34,795 nucleotides of DNA from a virus, in IMG/VR virus record IMGVR_UViG_3300017719_000067, positions 1-34,795 of that record. One strand, written 5' to 3'. How positions within the stretch are numbered: the stretch's first letter is position 1; every line of letters begins with the position of its first letter. The notes beneath the pieces are model-generated. The model was not told where the DNA came from. It saw only the letters and a list, made by a program, of their open reading frames with translations, and did not search any database. Shown in pieces: positions 32,120-34,795 of this stretch. The position numbers and the translations under genes were made by a program.

Positions 32120-33264
32120 TAACCAATATAAATTGTATAAGGTACTCCTGAAAGTACTTTGTTTAGATTTTCTGTTTCACTAGCTTTTCTTTCTAACTGC
32201 GATTGTCTGGATGTTTGATCTAACATCTCTCTAAGATTTGTAATTAAACCATCTTTTTCTGTTCTTGCATCTGCCAAAAGATCAGCTTGATTTAAAGTTG
32301 CTTCTGAGCCGGGTACCGGGACTGTTGTGTACTTTCCTCTAATATACCCTAGTAACTCTCTTGCTAGAGCTAAAGTATATCTAAATATCCATTGACGTCC
32401 TACACTATTAATGTTAGTATAAGTAGGATTTGAGTAAGGTACGTCTGCTATATTTGTGACTAACCCACCGGTATCATTAGGTGAGACATTTTTCTTATCT
32501 GATAATTTTATATAATCAAATCTTATACTACCACCGCTTACTGTAGGTATCGGAAATAATTTTAACTTATTATTTATAATTTCAAAACTATAAGAAGATC
32601 TACGGATTTGATCGTTAAACTCTATAGCTTGTATTTTAAGTACGTCATAAGATGCAGGCATTAAAAGAAAGTTTACTCCTGGTGAAAAACTACCAAAGTC
32701 AAAAGCATCCATTAAAGACTGTACTCCTGTTCCTGTTCCTGCATACGGATCAAAGTAACGTAAGATAGCAGGAGGTGCTTGATAAAATACTTTTCTTATT
32801 TCTATACCTCCTTCAATACCTTGAGAAGCAGCCCAGGCATCTAAATCATAATTTTGAACACTTCCGGTTAGTATTAATGATCCTGTATACTGTGTTATAT
32901 TACCTCCTACATCTGCTTCTGTACCGTACGATTTAGCTATCTGTATTGTTCGATTTAAAGTAGGGTCTACTAAAGAAGTATTTAGGTTGCTGCCAGTTTC
33001 AGCACCTTCTAAAGACATATAATTTTCTCTAATTTTATATTGAAATACTTCGTTTCCGTAAGTTGTTACAGCTTCTTCAAAGCAGGCATAAAAAGAACCT
33101 GATTGGAGCTCTACATCCATCAAAGGAAATCCAAGGCGGGTACCGCAGAATTTAGCTACTTTATCAGCATCTGTCTGAAATTCAGAATCGCTATCATAGA
33201 AACCGAATGGAGTAGATCCGGTAGCAAATGTAGAACTACCACCCCAAATAGATATATTGGCCAT
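32119..33264 (-). CDS. 13: Neck protein gp13-like
   Basis: This 381-residue protein has an N-terminal domain with a long FYACFEEAVTTYGNEVFQYK helix and a C-terminal region that matches T4 gp13 closely in pattern: WIFRYTLALARELLGYIRGK, then YTTVPVPGSEATLNQADLL, then an EKDGLITNLREML helix. gp13 forms the neck ring below the portal, to which gp14 and then the tail bind. It is longer than T4 gp13 (309 residues), mainly through a Thr/Gly-rich insert (about 95-180). A CTATTTAT box lies 14 nt upstream. Confidence 0.85.
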   Translation of the reverse strand: MANISIWGGSSTFATGSTPFGFYDSDSEFQTDADKVAKFCGTRLGFPLMDVELQSGSFYACFEEAVTTYGNEVFQYKIRENYMSLEGAETGSNLNTSLVDPTLNRTIQIAKSYGTEADVGGNITQYTGSLILTGSVQNYDLDAWAASQGIEGGIEIRKVFYQAPPAILRYFDPYAGTGTGVQSLMDAFDFGSFSPGVNFLLMPASYDVLKIQAIEFNDQIRRSSYSFEIINNKLKLFPIPTVSGGSIRFDYIKLSDKKNVSPNDTGGLVTNIADVPYSNPTYTNINSVGRQWIFRYTLALARELLGYIRGKYTTVPVPGSEATLNQADLLADARTEKDGLITNLREMLDQTSRQSQLERKASETENLNKVLSGVPYTIYIG

Positions 33265-33278
33265 ACGTACAGTTTAAT

Positions 33279-33286
33279 ATAAATAG
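33279..33286 (-). promoter_or_regulatory. CTATTTAT late-promoter-like box before gp13
   Basis: Exact CTATTTAT followed by ATTAAAC, 14 nt before the gp13-like ATG, filling the 25-nt phoH-gp13 gap. Confidence 0.5.
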
Positions 33287-33289
33287 TTC

Positions 33290-33976
33290 CTAATCTCTAA
33301 AGGTTTTATATACATTTAGAATAGGTGCAACTATATCATGTCTATGGTTAGCTTCTAGTGATGCTGTTCTAAATCCTTCTACTGCCTCTTCAAGACGTGC
33401 TAGAAAAGAAAACCCGGTATCTCTTTTATCTTTTAGATCGATTTGTGCTAAATCACCACATATTACAAGTTTACTACCTTTACCTAACCTGCCAATAACA
33501 GTCTCCATTTGCGTATGAGTAACATTCTGAGCCTCATCTACTATTACAAATGAGTTTACAAATGTTCTACCTCTCATAAAAGCAAAGGGTACTATTTCTA
33601 TATTACCTAGCTCTATTTCCTTATCTACCTTATCCTTACGGTAAAGCATATATAAGTTGTGATATATTGGAGCTAACCACGGATCCATCTTTTCTCTTAT
33701 ATCTCCTGGTAGAAAGCCTATTTCTTCTTTAGACACGGTAGGTCTTGTGATTATAATCTTCTCAACCTGTTTGGTAAATAGTAAATCTAATCCGCATTGA
33801 GTAGCAACAAGTGTTTTTCCGCTACCGGCAGCTCCTTTTAAAACTGTTACTGGGTTTTCTAAGATAAGGGCTTTAGCTTCTTTTTGCTCATCGTTAAGTT
33901 GTACTTGAAATTTTATTGGGTTTTTCGGTCTTCTCTTTTGGACGAATACTTCATCCTTGTGGGAAACTTTGTACAT
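33290..33976 (-). CDS. phoH: PhoH-like P-loop ATPase
   Basis: This 228-residue PhoH-family protein has Walker A KGAAGSGKT at residues 47-55, IIITRPTVSKEEIGFLPGD at about 74-92, Walker B FVIVDEAQN at 143-151, and the ANHRHDIVAPIL C-terminal arginine/sensor region. PhoH-like ATPases are common in marine phages; in bacteria they are linked to phosphate stress or RNA metabolism, but their phage role is not settled. Its place among capsid and neck genes, instead of with metabolic genes, is noteworthy. It has a CTATTTAT box 23 nt upstream, after the gp23 terminator, and no Shine-Dalgarno sequence. Confidence 0.93.
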   Translation of the reverse strand: MYKVSHKDEVFVQKRRPKNPIKFQVQLNDEQKEAKALILENPVTVLKGAAGSGKTLVATQCGLDLLFTKQVEKIIITRPTVSKEEIGFLPGDIREKMDPWLAPIYHNLYMLYRKDKVDKEIELGNIEIVPFAFMRGRTFVNSFVIVDEAQNVTHTQMETVIGRLGKGSKLVICGDLAQIDLKDKRDTGFSFLARLEEAVEGFRTASLEANHRHDIVAPILNVYKTFRD

Positions 33977-33999
33977 ATATAGACGTATTTGTTCTATAA

Positions 34000-34007
34000 A
34001 TAAATAG
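34000..34007 (-). promoter_or_regulatory. CTATTTAT late-promoter-like box before phoH
   Basis: Exact CTATTTAT followed by TTATAGAA on the coding strand, 23 nt before the phoH ATG and downstream of the capsid terminator. Confidence 0.5.
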
Positions 34008-34036
34008 GAATAAACTTTACATTTGTATATAAAAAA

Positions 34037-34054
34037 AGAGGCCCGAAGGCCTCT
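34037..34054 (-). terminator. Rho-independent terminator after the major capsid gene
   Basis: The coding strand shows AGAGGCC, TTCG, GGCCTCT and then TTTTTT: a perfect 7-bp GC-rich stem with a UUCG loop and a U tract. Confidence 0.9.
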
Positions 34055-34081
34055 CTTTCTTAATTAAAATCTAAGATTAGA

Positions 34082-34795
34082 TTATACAGTACCTAAATCA
34101 CTAACGAAAATCTTACCGTAGAATTCAGGACGAATCATCTGCTTAGCATAACGAGTCATGATACCTTTACGTGGTGTGAAGGTAGTTGGATCGTATACTA
34201 GAGGAGTCATGATTAATGGAATGTAAGGAGCATACACAGCACCAGTTTCAAGGAACTGAGAACCTCTATATCCAAGAAGGATTGTGTTTTCAGTCATGTA
34301 CGGGTTTTTGTATACTTTGTAACGACCATTCAATTGTCCTACTTTTTGTACACCAAATGCAAAGTCCATTTTGTCGCCGTCAGTGTTAGCAGCATATCCA
34401 GGAATAGACTCTAGAATAGTTGCAACTGTTGGAGAACATACTAGGAAGTTAGCACCACCGCGAAGTGTTTTTTGGTGAATCTTGTTAGATACTTTTTGGA
34501 TTTTAGTTCCTAAAGTTTGGAACCACTGTCCTTGAGTATTATAGAATCCTCCATCGGCAACACCTGGTGTATTCCAAGCAGTACCAGTCCAGCTTTTGTT
34601 AGATACAGCTGACCATTGCTCTTCTGTAACAGCGTCTTTAATAAGCATGTCAAGAATCTCAAGATCAATCTCCATAGAGATATACTCACTCAATAAAGAA
34701 GTCAACTCAGCCTCAGCATCAATGCTGTGGTATGCGTTAAGATCTTGAGCGAATTCTGGAGTCCACTGAGCTTTCAACTTACGAGTCTTAGCAAC
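34082..34795 (-). CDS. 23: Major capsid protein gp23 (C-terminal part; 5' end beyond window)
   Basis: The frame is open to the right edge, so the N-terminal part is missing; 237 residues are visible. They start VAKTRKLKAQWTPEFAQDLN and continue with IDAEAELTSLLSEYISMEID, the T4 gp23 helix region. The C-terminal part is diagnostic: YAPYIPLIMTPLVYDPTTFT, then PRKGIMTRYAKQMIRPEFYG, and KIFVSDLGTV. The fold is the HK97-type capsid. It forms the head lattice and would be the most abundant virion protein, which agrees with a strong terminator isolating its transcript. The TTG at 34777 is not a start: the frame and homology continue upstream. Confidence 0.95.
   Translation of the reverse strand, partial: VAKTRKLKAQWTPEFAQDLNAYHSIDAEAELTSLLSEYISMEIDLEILDMLIKDAVTEEQWSAVSNKSWTGTAWNTPGVADGGFYNTQGQWFQTLGTKIQKVSNKIHQKTLRGGANFLVCSPTVATILESIPGYAANTDGDKMDFAFGVQKVGQLNGRYKVYKNPYMTENTILLGYRGSQFLETGAVYAPYIPLIMTPLVYDPTTFTPRKGIMTRYAKQMIRPEFYGKIFVSDLGTV

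Overview
This window is a stretch of the late (virion) region of a T4-like myovirus. Every gene I can support lies on the minus strand, so the biological order runs from high to low coordinates. The phage identity rests on a recognisable T4-type set: major capsid protein gp23 (5'-truncated at the right edge), neck proteins gp13 and gp14, tail-sheath stabiliser gp15, tail sheath gp18, tail tube gp19, a gp26-like protein, tape measure, a gp48/54-like tube-cap candidate, gp53 and a baseplate hub. The DNA is AT-rich. Most starts lack a Shine-Dalgarno sequence and have A/T-rich leaders, which would suit a Bacteroidetes-type host, but the host is not identified. PhoH, 2OG-Fe(II) oxygenases and small DUF-type structural proteins are familiar from marine T4-like phages. 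REGION BY REGION (right to left): capsid gp23 and a terminator; phoH; gp13, a small ferredoxin-fold-like protein, gp14 and gp15 (34795-30040); two fibre-like proteins and a 55-residue protein (30040-27562); a 1951-residue cysteine-rich repeat spike with a C-terminal S74 self-cleaving chaperone (27458-21603); three proteins sharing one N-terminal anchor, one jelly-roll/MAM-like and two six-repeat kelch propellers (21601-18763); two conserved small proteins (18752-17732); four consecutive 2OG-Fe(II) oxygenase-type proteins (17730-15262); a small structural protein; a translationally coupled cassette of glycosyltransferase, sulfotransferase, APS kinase, nucleotidyltransferase and DUF2061 membrane protein (14890-12242); then sheath, tube, a gp26-like protein with an apparent programmed frameshift extension, tape measure and baseplate genes (12204-141). 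A partial gene starting with GTG enters at the left edge. HOW IT FITS TOGETHER: the ordinary neck-to-tail order (13-14-15 then 18-19) is split by about 18 kb of adhesin and modification genes. That block combines candidate receptor-binding proteins with enzymes able, in principle, to hydroxylate, glycosylate and sulfate a substrate, which may be the fibres or the host surface. REGULATION: transcription-unit boundaries are marked by hairpins, several with a UUCG loop, followed by a recurring coding-strand motif CTATTTAT just upstream of structural genes. I interpret it as the phage's late promoter; it differs from T4's TATAAATA and is nearly its reverse complement. The most noteworthy points are the frameshift at a T7 run before the tape measure, the cysteine-laddered giant spike, the sulfate-activation/sulfotransfer cassette beside four oxygenases, and the CTATTTAT motif. 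No tRNA, CRISPR array, insertion sequence or reverse transcriptase was seen.
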